Program-made: the position numbers and the translations under genes
Origin: CAZYVU01 sp964651435
Lineage (GTDB): Bacteria > Desulfobacterota > Syntrophorhabdia > Syntrophorhabdales > CAYQXL01
DNA: 33,357 nucleotides
Reading direction: 5' to 3'
NCBI GenBank assembly: GCA_964651435.1
Contig: CAZYVU010000035.1
Location: 1 to 33,357, forward strand
Shown here: piece after piece, positions 13,907 through 25,823 of the stretch
Layout of the letters: each line of letters begins with the position of its first letter
Position numbering within the stretch: position 1 is the stretch's first letter
Notes under the pieces: generated by a model
Told to the model about the DNA's origin: nothing
The model's input: the letters and a program-made list of their open reading frames with translations, nothing else
Databases searched by the model: none

Positions 13907-15193
13907 GAACGGATAGACTACATTTGCCGTGGCGAGATCGAAGGGGTACACGATCTCGAGGCTGATCTTGCCGTCTCTCGTTTTCTGATACTGTCCGATA
14001 AGACCCCGGCCGAGAATGTTCTGTCCCGTCGAGTCGAATTTGACGCCGGCCCAAGGCATAACCAGCTCGTTGGCCGGAATGTTCACTTCGTTACAGGCCT
14101 TCTGGATCACCTTTGGCTCTGTCGATGCCGCCTTGTTGAGAACGTAGGCCCATGTCTGGACGCCGACTACGGCCCTCGCCGTGGCGCCCGTCAGGTCGTC
14201 GCCGTACTTCTTCTTGTAGATATCGTTGATCTGGCCTGCCACCTTCTTTACCTTTGTGAGCTTATCGATAAAAACGGTCCTGGTGAGTATGCCATTGATT
14301 TCCGGACCGAGCGTCTTGGCAAAGTCGGCCATCTCGAAACCTGCATTCTGCCCCCACAGGAGATGGGTCTGGGCCTTCATGCCTTTCAATGTTCGCACCC
14401 ACAGCAGCGAATCGGAGAGGTAGGCGGCGAAGAGCATGGCATCCGGCTTGGCCGATACGAGGGCCCGCGCCTCCGAAGTAAGATCGGGCGAGTTTGAGTT
14501 ATACAGTATGCCCTTGGTGATCGTAAAGCCGTATTCCTTAGCATAGGCCTCCAACGACTTTGCAACCCCCGCACCCCACTCTGTATTCTCGCAGGCGTAG
14601 GCTATGTTCTGAAGGTCTTTTTTCGGCACAGCCTTTACGCCCTTTGCCTTGCCTTCCGTAAGGCCCTTGAGGAACTCGAAAAGGTCTCTGTTGAAGTACT
14701 CGTCATGCGGGGTTGCGCGCCAGAACCACTTGAAGCCTCGCTTGGTGAGGTCGGGAGAGGTGGAGCTGTCATTGATCATGGGGACGCCGTACCGCTCCGC
14801 CACGGCGCTTACCGTCTTTGTTACCGAGCTCTGGTAAGCCCCCATGAGCCCTGCCACCTTATCATCGAGGATCAGTTTCTTTGCCAGGTCTGCGCCCCTG
14901 TCGGGCTCTCCCCGGTGGTCGGCAAAGATGAGCTTGATCTTCGCCCCGCCAAGACCCGGTATGCCGCCCCACTGAGCCATGGGGAGGTCAACGCCCGGCG
15001 TCTTGTTGTTTATGACCTCGGCCATGACCTCGGCCGCCCTCTGGAGATCCCTGCCTATGGTAGCCTGGGCGCCCGAGAGGGGATAGAGCACGCCGATCTT
15101 GACCTCCTTCACCTGGGCGAAAAGGGACCCGCTCAAGAGAAGCATGGTCAGACACAAAACGGTAAGAAAAACTGGCACGGTCCTCATTCTCAT
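13892..15193 (-). CDS. periplasmic amino acid-type substrate-binding protein (LivJ-like)
   Basis: Solute receptor of the Liv-type importer encoded downstream. The 433-residue precursor has a Sec signal peptide (residues 1-26, ending SLFAQ), no lipobox, then the type I periplasmic binding fold starting KIGVLYPLSGAQATIG. Family elements include FADHRGEPDRGADLAKKLI, GAYQSSVTKTVSAVAE and PMINDSSTSPDLT, a loop that contacts ligand in LivJ-like receptors. It is longer than E. coli LivJ (367 aa), mainly by extra loops, and sits in the branch of HAAT receptors with varied ligands. GAGGAGG precedes the ATG. It follows pxpC by 70 bp, so the bound ligand may be 5-oxoproline or a related lactam (inference). 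Confidence 0.88.
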   Translation of the reverse strand: MRMRTVPVFLTVLCLTMLLLSGSLFAQVKEVKIGVLYPLSGAQATIGRDLQRAAEVMAEVINNKTPGVDLPMAQWGGIPGLGGAKIKLIFADHRGEPDRGADLAKKLILDDKVAGLMGAYQSSVTKTVSAVAERYGVPMINDSSTSPDLTKRGFKWFWRATPHDEYFNRDLFEFLKGLTEGKAKGVKAVPKKDLQNIAYACENTEWGAGVAKSLEAYAKEYGFTITKGILYNSNSPDLTSEARALVSAKPDAMLFAAYLSDSLLWVRTLKGMKAQTHLLWGQNAGFEMADFAKTLGPEINGILTRTVFIDKLTKVKKVAGQINDIYKKKYGDDLTGATARAVVGVQTWAYVLNKAASTEPKVIQKACNEVNIPANELVMPWAGVKFDSTGQNILGRGLIGQYQKTRDGKISLEIVYPFDLATANVVYPFPGWK

Positions 15194-15263
15194 TGTTCGT
15201 TCCTCCTCTGTTCGTTTTCGTCCGGCAGGGCTCCCGGGCCCTCCCGCCGATGCGAATGTTTCC

Positions 15264-16211
15264 TCAGCGCTGCGACAGTCTTAGGAGATTGTCACGCTTT
15301 CTTTCCTCCCGCAACCGTTCTGCGTCGGCAAGGGTGACGACCCGAAAGGCGACGGGATCCTTCGGCTTGAGGTGGGCGAGGCGGTCCCGGTCGGCCTCTG
15401 CCACGATCCCCATGCGCGCGTAGCCCCCGATTGTTCTCTCGTAAAGGACGATTATGGGCATGCCGTCCCCGGGGACCTGAACCGTTCCCGGCAGGACTCC
15501 CTCCGATATGATGCTCTTTTCAGCAGACTGGCGGAATACAACAGGCTCTCCCTCCATTCGGATCCCTGTTCGGTTGAGCCTCGTCGATACGCTGAACCAC
15601 CGTGAGGGATTCTCTTCGCCGAAGCGGTCAAGGGACACGTCGGAAAAGAAGCCCCATTCCGGCCCCGGGACAACGCGAAGGACGTGCGGCGGCGCCATCG
15701 AAGGGATCAAGGCGCTGTCAATGCGGCCAACCCTTACATCCGGCCGCTTGTGCACAAGGCCCAGTCTGTCTCCCTTCATAAAAGGTCTGCCGAAGTATCC
15801 GCCAAACCGGCACTCCACATTCGTTGCATAGCTGCCCATAGGTGCGTCCGCCTCGATGAGACCGGTAAATCCCAGGTAGTAGCGTAAGCCTTCGCTCACC
15901 TCCCTGACCTTGAGAAGGTTTCCCTTCCGTACCTGGAAGCTGCTCCAGGGCTCGATGGGCGCGTCGTCGAGGAATGCCGTCACCCTGGCGCCGGTGAGGG
16001 CGCAGCCCATGTCTTCGTGAAACAGTATGCGAAAGTCGCTTCCCATGACCTCCACGGCAGGGTAATGAGCTTCGTTGCCAAGGAGGCTGTTAAGGGCTGC
16101 AAGGGCATGCCCGTCGAGGGCAGACGAGGGCGGGACGCCAATGTCGGCCAAGCCGTGGCGCCCTCTGTCGACTATGATGGAAAGCCACCCGGGGCTGACG
16201 ATCTCGATCAT
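15264..16211 (-). CDS. pxpC: 5-oxoprolinase subunit C (PxpC; KipA / allophanate-hydrolase subunit 2 family)
   Basis: Third subunit of the prokaryotic ATP-dependent 5-oxoprolinase, which converts 5-oxoproline, ATP and water to glutamate, ADP and phosphate. The 315-residue protein matches E. coli PxpC (310 aa) in length and in pattern: GWLSIIVDRGRHGLADIGVP at the N-terminus, LLGNEAHYPAVEV, a central GLRYYLGFTGLI, FMKGDRL, and the C-terminal GTVQVPGDGMPIIVLYE, IGGYARMGIVAEADRD. The family was once named biotin-dependent carboxyltransferase or KipA (kinase A inhibitor partner in B. subtilis). Its ATG overlaps pxpB by four bases. With pxpA and pxpB adjacent the assignment is strong. Confidence 0.92.
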   Translation of the reverse strand: MIEIVSPGWLSIIVDRGRHGLADIGVPPSSALDGHALAALNSLLGNEAHYPAVEVMGSDFRILFHEDMGCALTGARVTAFLDDAPIEPWSSFQVRKGNLLKVREVSEGLRYYLGFTGLIEADAPMGSYATNVECRFGGYFGRPFMKGDRLGLVHKRPDVRVGRIDSALIPSMAPPHVLRVVPGPEWGFFSDVSLDRFGEENPSRWFSVSTRLNRTGIRMEGEPVVFRQSAEKSIISEGVLPGTVQVPGDGMPIIVLYERTIGGYARMGIVAEADRDRLAHLKPKDPVAFRVVTLADAERLREERKRDNLLRLSQR

Positions 16212-16849
16212 ACCGCTACGAACCTAACTGTGTCGCCCATGCGCAGCACGCTGTAAGGCGCTTTGCCGGCGTCGAAAAGGGGCATCTCTGTCTTTCCGAT
16301 GATGCGCCAGCCGCCGGGAGACTCGAAGGTGTAGACACCCGTCTGAAGCTGTGCCAGACCGACGGACCCTTCAGACACCTTGAGCCTCGGCGTCTCAAGC
16401 CGGGGCACGAAGAGCCGCTTGTCGAGCGGGCCGAGATAGGGAAAGCCGGGCATAAATCCGATAGCGAAGACGTGGTAGACGGCGGCGGTATGGATTTCAA
16501 TAATCTCTTCCGCCGTGAGCCCCGAGTATGAACTGACGAACTCCATATCGGGCCCGTAGCTTCCTCCATACTGAACGGGAATGTCAAAGTGATTGGGCTC
16601 CGGCGCTTCGTGGGCGTCCCCGTCTTGAGCCCTGTCGAGGAGGATGCTGCTTATGGCCTCGTAGGTGGTCCTGTCGGTATCGAAGCGGATGAGGCAGGAC
16701 CGGAACGAAGGGATGATGTCGATGATGCCGGGAATGGCGAGTGATCTAAAAAAGAAGAAATGGCTCCGCACCTTTTCGTGGACGGCGGGGTCGATCTTCT
16801 CTCCAAAAAGGACCCGTATTCCGTCTTCACCGTAGGGGGAGAGGTCCAT
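16208..16849 (-). CDS. pxpB: 5-oxoprolinase subunit B (PxpB; KipI family)
   Basis: A 213-residue KipI-type protein that pairs with PxpC to activate 5-oxoproline with ATP. The signature block lies near residues 130-200: AIGFMPGFPYLGPLD, then VPRLETPRLKVSEGSVGLA and the glycine-rich ESPGGWRIIGKT. The N-terminal segment YGEDGIRVLFGEKID is also typical. Length agrees with E. coli PxpB (218 aa). It starts 3 nt after the pxpA stop and overlaps pxpC by four bases, so the three subunits should be made in equal amounts. Confidence 0.92.
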   Translation of the reverse strand: MDLSPYGEDGIRVLFGEKIDPAVHEKVRSHFFFFRSLAIPGIIDIIPSFRSCLIRFDTDRTTYEAISSILLDRAQDGDAHEAPEPNHFDIPVQYGGSYGPDMEFVSSYSGLTAEEIIEIHTAAVYHVFAIGFMPGFPYLGPLDKRLFVPRLETPRLKVSEGSVGLAQLQTGVYTFESPGGWRIIGKTEMPLFDAGKAPYSVLRMGDTVRFVAV

Positions 16850-16852
16850 GGT

Positions 16853-17635
16853 TCAGCCGAAAAGCTCAACAAGCGGTTTGATAGAGAGCTTTTCCCGAAG
16901 CGCGTACTCCCGGATGAGCCTTGCCGCATCGATGCTTTCCGCGTTGTCGCCATGCACGCAAAGCGTATCTATATCCATCTCGACCCATTGGCCGTTCACA
17001 CTTTCTATGCCGCCCTCTCTCGCCATCCTCGCGGCCCTCCCGGCGATGAGCTCCGGGTCGTGGAGCACCGCTTCCTTGAACCTTCTCGGCAAAAGCTCGC
17101 CCTCGTCCGTGTAGGCCCTGTCGGGAAAGGCTTCGAGGGCAATCCTGATCCCCTCCTGGCGGCACCTCTTCTTGAGCTCGCTGGACCTGCGCGTGCCGAG
17201 CGTCAGGAAGATGATGTTGCCGAAGGCCTTCCGCAAAGCCTCAACAATTCGAAGAAAGAGGTCCTCCTCTCTCACCATGTAGTTGTAGAGGGCGCCGTGG
17301 AGCTTCACGTGCTGGAGCGGAACGCCGTAATAGTCGGCGAATCCTTTCAGCGCCCCTACCTGATAGAGGATGCCGTCGATCAGTTCGCCCGGCTCCATTT
17401 CCATATACCGCCTTCCAAAACCCAAAAGGTCCGGATAGCCGGGATGGGCACCGATCATAACGTTATGCGCCTTGCAGAGGGCGACAGTCTTGGCCATTAC
17501 GGATGGATCAGAGGCATGAAAGCCGCAGGCGACGTTTGCTGAGGTGACGAAAGCGATGACCTTCGCATCGTTTCCTATGGTATAGGCGCCGAAGGACTCC
17601 CCCATGTCGCAATTGAGGTCTACCGTAGCGTTCAC
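16853..17635 (-). CDS. pxpA: 5-oxoprolinase subunit A (PxpA; LamB/YcsF family)
   Basis: Ring-opening subunit of 5-oxoprolinase, 260 residues from the GTG at 17635. That start is chosen because homologues begin directly with the VDLNxDxGE strand (here VDLNCDMGESFG, residues 5-16). An upstream in-frame ATG at 17689 would add 18 residues, has its GGAG 13 nt away, and lies before a good promoter. The LamB/YcsF blocks are all present: ANVACGFHASDP, IGAHPGYPDLLGFGRR, HVKLHGALYN, EAFPDRAYTDEGELLPRR and CVHGDN. The conserved Asp and His residues fit the proposed hydrolytic site. It is the first gene of the pxp-liv-DUF1445 operon, divergent from a LysR regulator. Confidence 0.92.
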   Translation of the reverse strand: MNATVDLNCDMGESFGAYTIGNDAKVIAFVTSANVACGFHASDPSVMAKTVALCKAHNVMIGAHPGYPDLLGFGRRYMEMEPGELIDGILYQVGALKGFADYYGVPLQHVKLHGALYNYMVREEDLFLRIVEALRKAFGNIIFLTLGTRRSSELKKRCRQEGIRIALEAFPDRAYTDEGELLPRRFKEAVLHDPELIAGRAARMAREGGIESVNGQWVEMDIDTLCVHGDNAESIDAARLIREYALREKLSIKPLVELFG

Positions 17636-17641
17636 AGGTCT

Positions 17642-17670
17642 ATTGTAACAGAAATCCTCAATCTTGTGAA
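17642..17670 (-). promoter_or_regulatory. predicted promoter of the pxp-liv operon, with inverted repeat
   Basis: Minus-strand TTCACA (17670-17665, 5/6) and TACAAT (17647-17642, 5/6) are separated by exactly 17 nt. The expected start point falls on or next to the GTG at 17635, implying a leaderless or near-leaderless pxpA mRNA. TTCACA also forms an inverted repeat with a second copy at 17631-17636 (28 nt between arms), a candidate regulator site. Confidence 0.45.
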
Positions 17671-17694
17671 TACCTTTCGATAGGCTCATTTTAG

Positions 17695-17723
17695 TTGCAT
17701 TGCTCCGGTAGATATTTTATTTT
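17695..17723 (+). promoter_or_regulatory. possible promoter of the lysR gene
   Basis: TTGCAT (17695-17700, 4/6) and TATTTT (17718-17723) are 17 nt apart, in an AT-rich stretch immediately before the lysR ATG. The start point would fall at about 17730, again leaving no leader. No Shine-Dalgarno sequence is seen before 17729. Matches are modest, so treat as tentative. Confidence 0.3.
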
Positions 17724-17728
17724 TAGTC

Positions 17729-18631
17729 ATGGATATGCGCCATCTGGAAACGTTGGTGAAGATTACGGAGCTGAAGAGCTTCACCAAGGCGGCAGAGGAG
17801 CTCTACTTGACGCAGCCGACGATAAGCAAACAGGTGTCGGACATGGAGCGGTTTTTCGGCATCCGGTTGCTCGACAGGACAAAGGGGGATGTGGCGCCCA
17901 CAAAGGCGGGCCACATCGTCCTTGGTTACGCCCGCCAGTTTATGGCCCTGCAAAAGGACCTCTTCTCGGCCATGGATGAGTTCAAAGGCCTCCGTCGCGG
18001 CAACATCGTTATCGGCGCCAGCAGTATTCCGGGCATTTACATCTTGCCGTCAATACTCAATGTCTATAGAGAGCGGTATGGGGCCGTGGGCCTCAAGCTC
18101 GTCATCTCCGACACGAAGCTGACCCTCGATAGGCTCGAAAGGGGCGAATTAGACATCGGGTTTGTGGGTGCCAGGGGGGAAAGCGGGAACATAGAGTATC
18201 GGAAGCTTGTCGATGATACGCTTGTATTTATAGCTCCTTCCTCCTATATAGCCGAACCGGTGCCTGTACCAACGTTTCTCAAAAGCGCTTTCGTTGTTCG
18301 TGAGGCGGGATCGGGAACGCGCAATGTCTTGGAGAAATACCTGAAGGAGCGGCTGAAGGTCAAAATATCGGACCTCGACGTGGCGGCCGAGCTCTCCGAC
18401 TCGGAGGCCGTCAAGAATGCCGTCAAGAACGGTTTGGGTATATCGATGGTGTCGCGCATGGCTGTTGAAGGTGACATCGGAAACGGCACCCTCAGGATAC
18501 TGGCACTTCAAGGATTCTCTGGAATTCGCCGTACTTTTTACACCGTCACCCGGAAAGGAAGGGCATTTTCACCGCAGGTGAAAGCCTTAGTAGATCTGAT
18601 CAATGAGTGGAGAAATCATGAAAAAGCTTAG
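17729..18631 (+). CDS. LysR-family transcriptional regulator
   Basis: A 300-residue regulator of standard LTTR length. The N-terminal winged helix-turn-helix is clear: MRHLETLVKITELKSFTKAA, then LTQPTISKQVSDMERFFG (residues about 29-46). An effector-binding domain follows (about 90-295) with IGASSIPGIYILPSIL and the GELDIGFVGA segment that lines the ligand cleft in CysB/CysL-type members. It is divergent from pxpA across 93 bp, the classical arrangement for an LTTR that controls its neighbour. A likely effector is therefore 5-oxoproline or glutamate (inference). The two ATGs at 17729 and 17735 are both possible starts. Its 3' end overlaps tolB by 14 bp. Confidence 0.92.
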   Translation: MDMRHLETLVKITELKSFTKAAEELYLTQPTISKQVSDMERFFGIRLLDRTKGDVAPTKAGHIVLGYARQFMALQKDLFSAMDEFKGLRRGNIVIGASSIPGIYILPSILNVYRERYGAVGLKLVISDTKLTLDRLERGELDIGFVGARGESGNIEYRKLVDDTLVFIAPSSYIAEPVPVPTFLKSAFVVREAGSGTRNVLEKYLKERLKVKISDLDVAAELSDSEAVKNAVKNGLGISMVSRMAVEGDIGNGTLRILALQGFSGIRRTFYTVTRKGRAFSPQVKALVDLINEWRNHEKA

Positions 18632-19898
18632 CATCATGCTGATGGTCGCGGGCCTGGTCCTTGTCTCTTGGCATGCCCATGCCCGGATCTATCTCGATAT
18701 TCATGGAAAGGCATACAAGAAGGCGACTATAGCCGTGCCGTCATTCGTCGGCGTCGGCGAGGACAGGACAAGAACGGACATGACCGATCTGCTTCGGAAG
18801 GACCTCGATCTTTCCGGATTTTTTATCGTTGCACCCCCTACGCTTATCGATAAGGAGCTTGCCTCCGAGGGCATCGCCAGGGACCAGATCAGGTTCGCAA
18901 GCTGGAAATCCATAGGGGTTGAACTTATCTGCAAGGCGCGGATTGAGGTGAGTGATGGGGGCATGACCGTAGAGGCGTACCTCTATGACTCATTTGAGGG
19001 CGGAACCATGCTCGCCAAGAGATACCGGGGGAAGCCCGACGACTGGAGGCGGATGACGCACAGGCTTGCCGACGACATCGTGCAAGCAGTGACGGGAGAG
19101 AAGGGCATCATGAGTATGCGGGTGCTCTTTATAGCCGGAAGCAAGAGTCAGCGGGAAGTCTACGTATCCGACCTCGATGGAAGCAACGTGCGCAAGATGA
19201 CGAACCAAAGAAACATAGCCGTGTCCCCCTCTCTGTCTCCCGACGGAAAATACCTTTCCTACACGTCCTATAAGGACGGCCGGCCCAACCTCTACGTGGT
19301 TGAGGCCGCCTCGGGACGGGAGGTCTTTGTCGATCGGGACGAAGGGATGAAGCTCGGCACGGGCTGGCTGTCCGGGTCGACCCTCGGCTACTCCCATACT
19401 GCGGGCCGGTTTTCCACGATCAGCACCGTTGATGTGGGCGCAAGGCGGAAGCAGACCATCATGCGGGAGGCGGGCATTCTCGCGTCCCCCTCCTTTTCCC
19501 CCGACGGGCGGAAAATGGTCTTTGTGTCCGACATGTACGGCAACCCGCAGATTTTTGTCCGGGACGTGGGTGCCGGCGACGCGAAACGGCTGACCTATTC
19601 GGGCACCTACAACACCTCCCCCAGCTTTTCTCCGAAAGGCGATTTGATTGCCTTCGTCTGTAGGTTGGAGGGCTCTTTCGAAATCTGCGTTATGAATGCG
19701 GACGGCTCGGACCAGCGTATCCTCACCAGCGGAGGGCTGAACGATTCTCCTCACTTCTCGCCCTGTGGCCGGTATATCATATACAGCAGCAAACAGGGCA
19801 ACAAGGATCAGATCTACCTTATGCTTTACAATGGTGAAAACAAGAGGCTTCTCAAATATACCGACTACAACGAAACTCAACCGCGCCTCACTCCGTGA
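18618..19898 (+). CDS. tolB: Tol-Pal system periplasmic beta-propeller protein TolB
   Basis: TolB binds Pal and relays the Tol machine's energy to keep the outer membrane drawn in at division. It has 426 residues from the ATG at 18618, chosen because GTGGAG lies 5-7 nt upstream and a standard signal peptide starts there (MKKLSIMLMVAGL to HAHA, about residues 1-22). The ATG at 18603 lacks a site. An N-terminal alpha/beta domain is followed by propeller blades with repeated SPSxSPDGK-type turns (four clear copies at about residues 205-410). The start lies within the end of the lysR gene. pal and cpoB follow; tolQ, tolR and tolA are not in the window. Confidence 0.93.
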   Translation: MKKLSIMLMVAGLVLVSWHAHARIYLDIHGKAYKKATIAVPSFVGVGEDRTRTDMTDLLRKDLDLSGFFIVAPPTLIDKELASEGIARDQIRFASWKSIGVELICKARIEVSDGGMTVEAYLYDSFEGGTMLAKRYRGKPDDWRRMTHRLADDIVQAVTGEKGIMSMRVLFIAGSKSQREVYVSDLDGSNVRKMTNQRNIAVSPSLSPDGKYLSYTSYKDGRPNLYVVEAASGREVFVDRDEGMKLGTGWLSGSTLGYSHTAGRFSTISTVDVGARRKQTIMREAGILASPSFSPDGRKMVFVSDMYGNPQIFVRDVGAGDAKRLTYSGTYNTSPSFSPKGDLIAFVCRLEGSFEICVMNADGSDQRILTSGGLNDSPHFSPCGRYIIYSSKQGNKDQIYLMLYNGENKRLLKYTDYNETQPRLTP

Positions 19899-19915
19899 GC
19901 GCACAAGGGGGTACT

Positions 19916-20485
19916 ATGAAACTCATCGGTTTTTGTTGTGTATTGTTGGCACTTCTGTTCTTCTGGGGATGCTCTTCGGCGCCCGTACAGACGGCTCCGG
20001 CAGGTCAGCCTTCCAAGACCGAGGGGCAGCCGGGTCGGCTTGCTGGGGACGGCAAGACGGCGCCAGGCCAGATAACTGAGGAAGAGCTCTTGAGGGAGCG
20101 CCAGCGTGCGGAACGGGAAAGGGCACTCGCAGAGGCTATCAGGAAGGCTCCCCTCGTAGACATCTTTTTTGATTTCGACAGCTATGCGGTAAGGCAGGAC
20201 GATGTGCAGACCCTGACGACCATCGGGACCTGGCTGAAGCAGTATCCTCAAGTCCGTATCGTCGTTGAAGGACACACGGACGAGCGGGGCACGACGGAAT
20301 ATAACCTCGCCCTGGGCCAGAAGAGGGCCGAGGGCGTGAAGGATTTCCTCGTACGGATTGGTGTGGGACAGGAGCGCATGCGTACGGTCTCCTTCGGCAA
20401 GGAAATGCCGGCCGTTCCGGGACACGACGAAGGGGCGTGGGCAAAGAACAGGCGCGTCCATTTCGTTGTGGATGAAAAGAGGTAG
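19916..20485 (+). CDS. pal: peptidoglycan-associated lipoprotein Pal
   Basis: An outer-membrane lipoprotein that grips peptidoglycan and partners TolB. It has 189 residues from the ATG at 19916, preceded by AAGGGGG; an ATG-less extension to 19895 has no support. Signal peptidase II site FWGC puts the lipidated cysteine at residue 19. A disordered Pro/Gly/Gln-rich linker and a charged helix (about 55-75) lead into the OmpA-C domain. That domain shows FFDFDSYAVR and the peptidoglycan-binding segment VEGHTDERGTTEYNLALGQK, with the Asp and Arg that contact diaminopimelate. The tolB stop is 17 nt upstream and cpoB starts 2 nt downstream. Confidence 0.94.
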   Translation: MKLIGFCCVLLALLFFWGCSSAPVQTAPAGQPSKTEGQPGRLAGDGKTAPGQITEEELLRERQRAERERALAEAIRKAPLVDIFFDFDSYAVRQDDVQTLTTIGTWLKQYPQVRIVVEGHTDERGTTEYNLALGQKRAEGVKDFLVRIGVGQERMRTVSFGKEMPAVPGHDEGAWAKNRRVHFVVDEKR

Positions 20486-20487
20486 TC

Positions 20488-21522
20488 ATGCGAAGCCATG
20501 CAGCTCTGATACTATTGATGGTTGTTTTGGCGGGCTGCGCCACGTCTCAGGAGACGACGCAGCTTCAACACAACATCTCGTCGGTCCAGCAGGAAACGGT
20601 AAGGCAACAGGCCGATACAAACCAGCGCATCAACGCCCTTTCCAAGGATGTGGAGAACGTGAGGCAGCAGATCCTCGGCCTGTCGGCAACAACAGACGGT
20701 CTGGACGAAAGGCTTCGGGCGCTCACGGGAAAGCTTGATGAGCTTTCCCACCGCGTGAGCCGCGTTCAGGACGAGCTCAAGCAAGGTGCCCAGCCAAAAA
20801 AGATGATAGACGCGGCTGCCTCCCCACCGGTGTCGGGGATGCCCTCGGTGATGACGAAGGCGGAGTACGAGGCCAAGTACAAGGAGGCCTTCGAGGCCTT
20901 TCAGAAGGCCCAGTTTCAGCAGTCGGCCCGGCTTTTCAAGGACTTCCTGGAGTCGACGCCGGAAACGGAGCTGAGGCCCAAGGCCCTCTACTGGCTTGGG
21001 GAGAGCTACATCCATCTCAAAGACTACGATAAGGCGGTTCTCTCCCTTCAGGAGGTGGCCGACCGGTATCCCAAGAGCGACGTTGCCCCCAGGGCGCTCC
21101 TTTCGCAGGCGGAGGCCTTTAGCTATGCGCGGGACCCCAAAAGCGCCGAAACGGTTCTGAAGAAGATCGTTGATCGTTATCCTGCAAGCGAGGAGGCGGC
21201 CATGGCCGAGCGTCGACTGAGGAACATGGAATTTTCTTCACCGCCCAAGTCCGACAAGGGGCCGGCCCCGGAAAAAGAGAAGGAAAAGGCAAAGGCGCAA
21301 AGGACGGCAACGGTTGTGGCCGATGCCATCTATCTTCGGGCAGGGCCTTCATCGAGCGCACGGCAGGTTTTGTGGGTTCTCCGTGGGACGGTGCTTGTCG
21401 TCAGTGATGAGGCGACGGATCCATCGGGGGCCAAGTGGCTCAAGGTAAAAACCAAGGCCGGCAAAGAGGGCTGGGTAGGGGAGAAGATGGTAAGGGTGCA
21501 GGAAGAAAGAGAAGAGCGATGA
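20488..21522 (+). CDS. cpoB: CpoB/YbgF-like Tol-Pal protein, lipoprotein with C-terminal SH3 domain
   Basis: A coordinator of peptidoglycan synthesis and outer-membrane constriction (role known for E. coli CpoB). The 344 residues are arranged as follows: lipoprotein signal with LAGC (Cys at residue 17), a coiled coil of about 20-100 with repeated Q/L heptads, TPR repeats of about 128-250 (KYKEAFEAFQKAQFQQSARL, LYWLGESYIHLKDYDKAV, RALLSQAEAFSYARDPKSAE), a Lys/Glu/Pro linker, and a bacterial SH3 domain of about 270-340 (VVADAIYLRAGPSSSARQV, GWVGEKMVRV). E. coli CpoB is a soluble periplasmic protein of about 263 aa, without lipid anchor or SH3 domain. Both additions would tether it to membrane and wall. 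It ends before a bidirectional terminator. Confidence 0.85.
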   Translation: MRSHAALILLMVVLAGCATSQETTQLQHNISSVQQETVRQQADTNQRINALSKDVENVRQQILGLSATTDGLDERLRALTGKLDELSHRVSRVQDELKQGAQPKKMIDAAASPPVSGMPSVMTKAEYEAKYKEAFEAFQKAQFQQSARLFKDFLESTPETELRPKALYWLGESYIHLKDYDKAVLSLQEVADRYPKSDVAPRALLSQAEAFSYARDPKSAETVLKKIVDRYPASEEAAMAERRLRNMEFSSPPKSDKGPAPEKEKEKAKAQRTATVVADAIYLRAGPSSSARQVLWVLRGTVLVVSDEATDPSGAKWLKVKTKAGKEGWVGEKMVRVQEEREER

Positions 21523-21552
21523 CATTCCCCGGTTTCGGGGGCGTGCAAAATA

Positions 21553-21581
21553 AAACGGCAGGCGCAATGCGCCTGCCGTTT
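21553..21581. terminator. bidirectional intrinsic terminator between cpoB and rpoC
   Basis: A perfect 13-bp stem (AAACGGCAGGCGC / GCGCCTGCCGTTT) with a 3-nt loop. It is followed by TTTCTTTAT on the plus strand and by TTTTATTTT on the minus strand, so it can end both the tolB-pal-cpoB and the rpoBC transcripts that converge here. Confidence 0.93.
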
Positions 21582-21600
21582 CTTTATAGTCTCTGTATGG

Positions 21601-25821
<4,221 letters not shown>

Positions 25822-25823
25822 AG

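Noticed and set aside
15227..15242. AGGGC/GCCCT inverted repeat between pxpC and livJ
   Set aside because: Five-base-pair stem without T-run; could be a minor intra-operon structure but not supportable as a feature.
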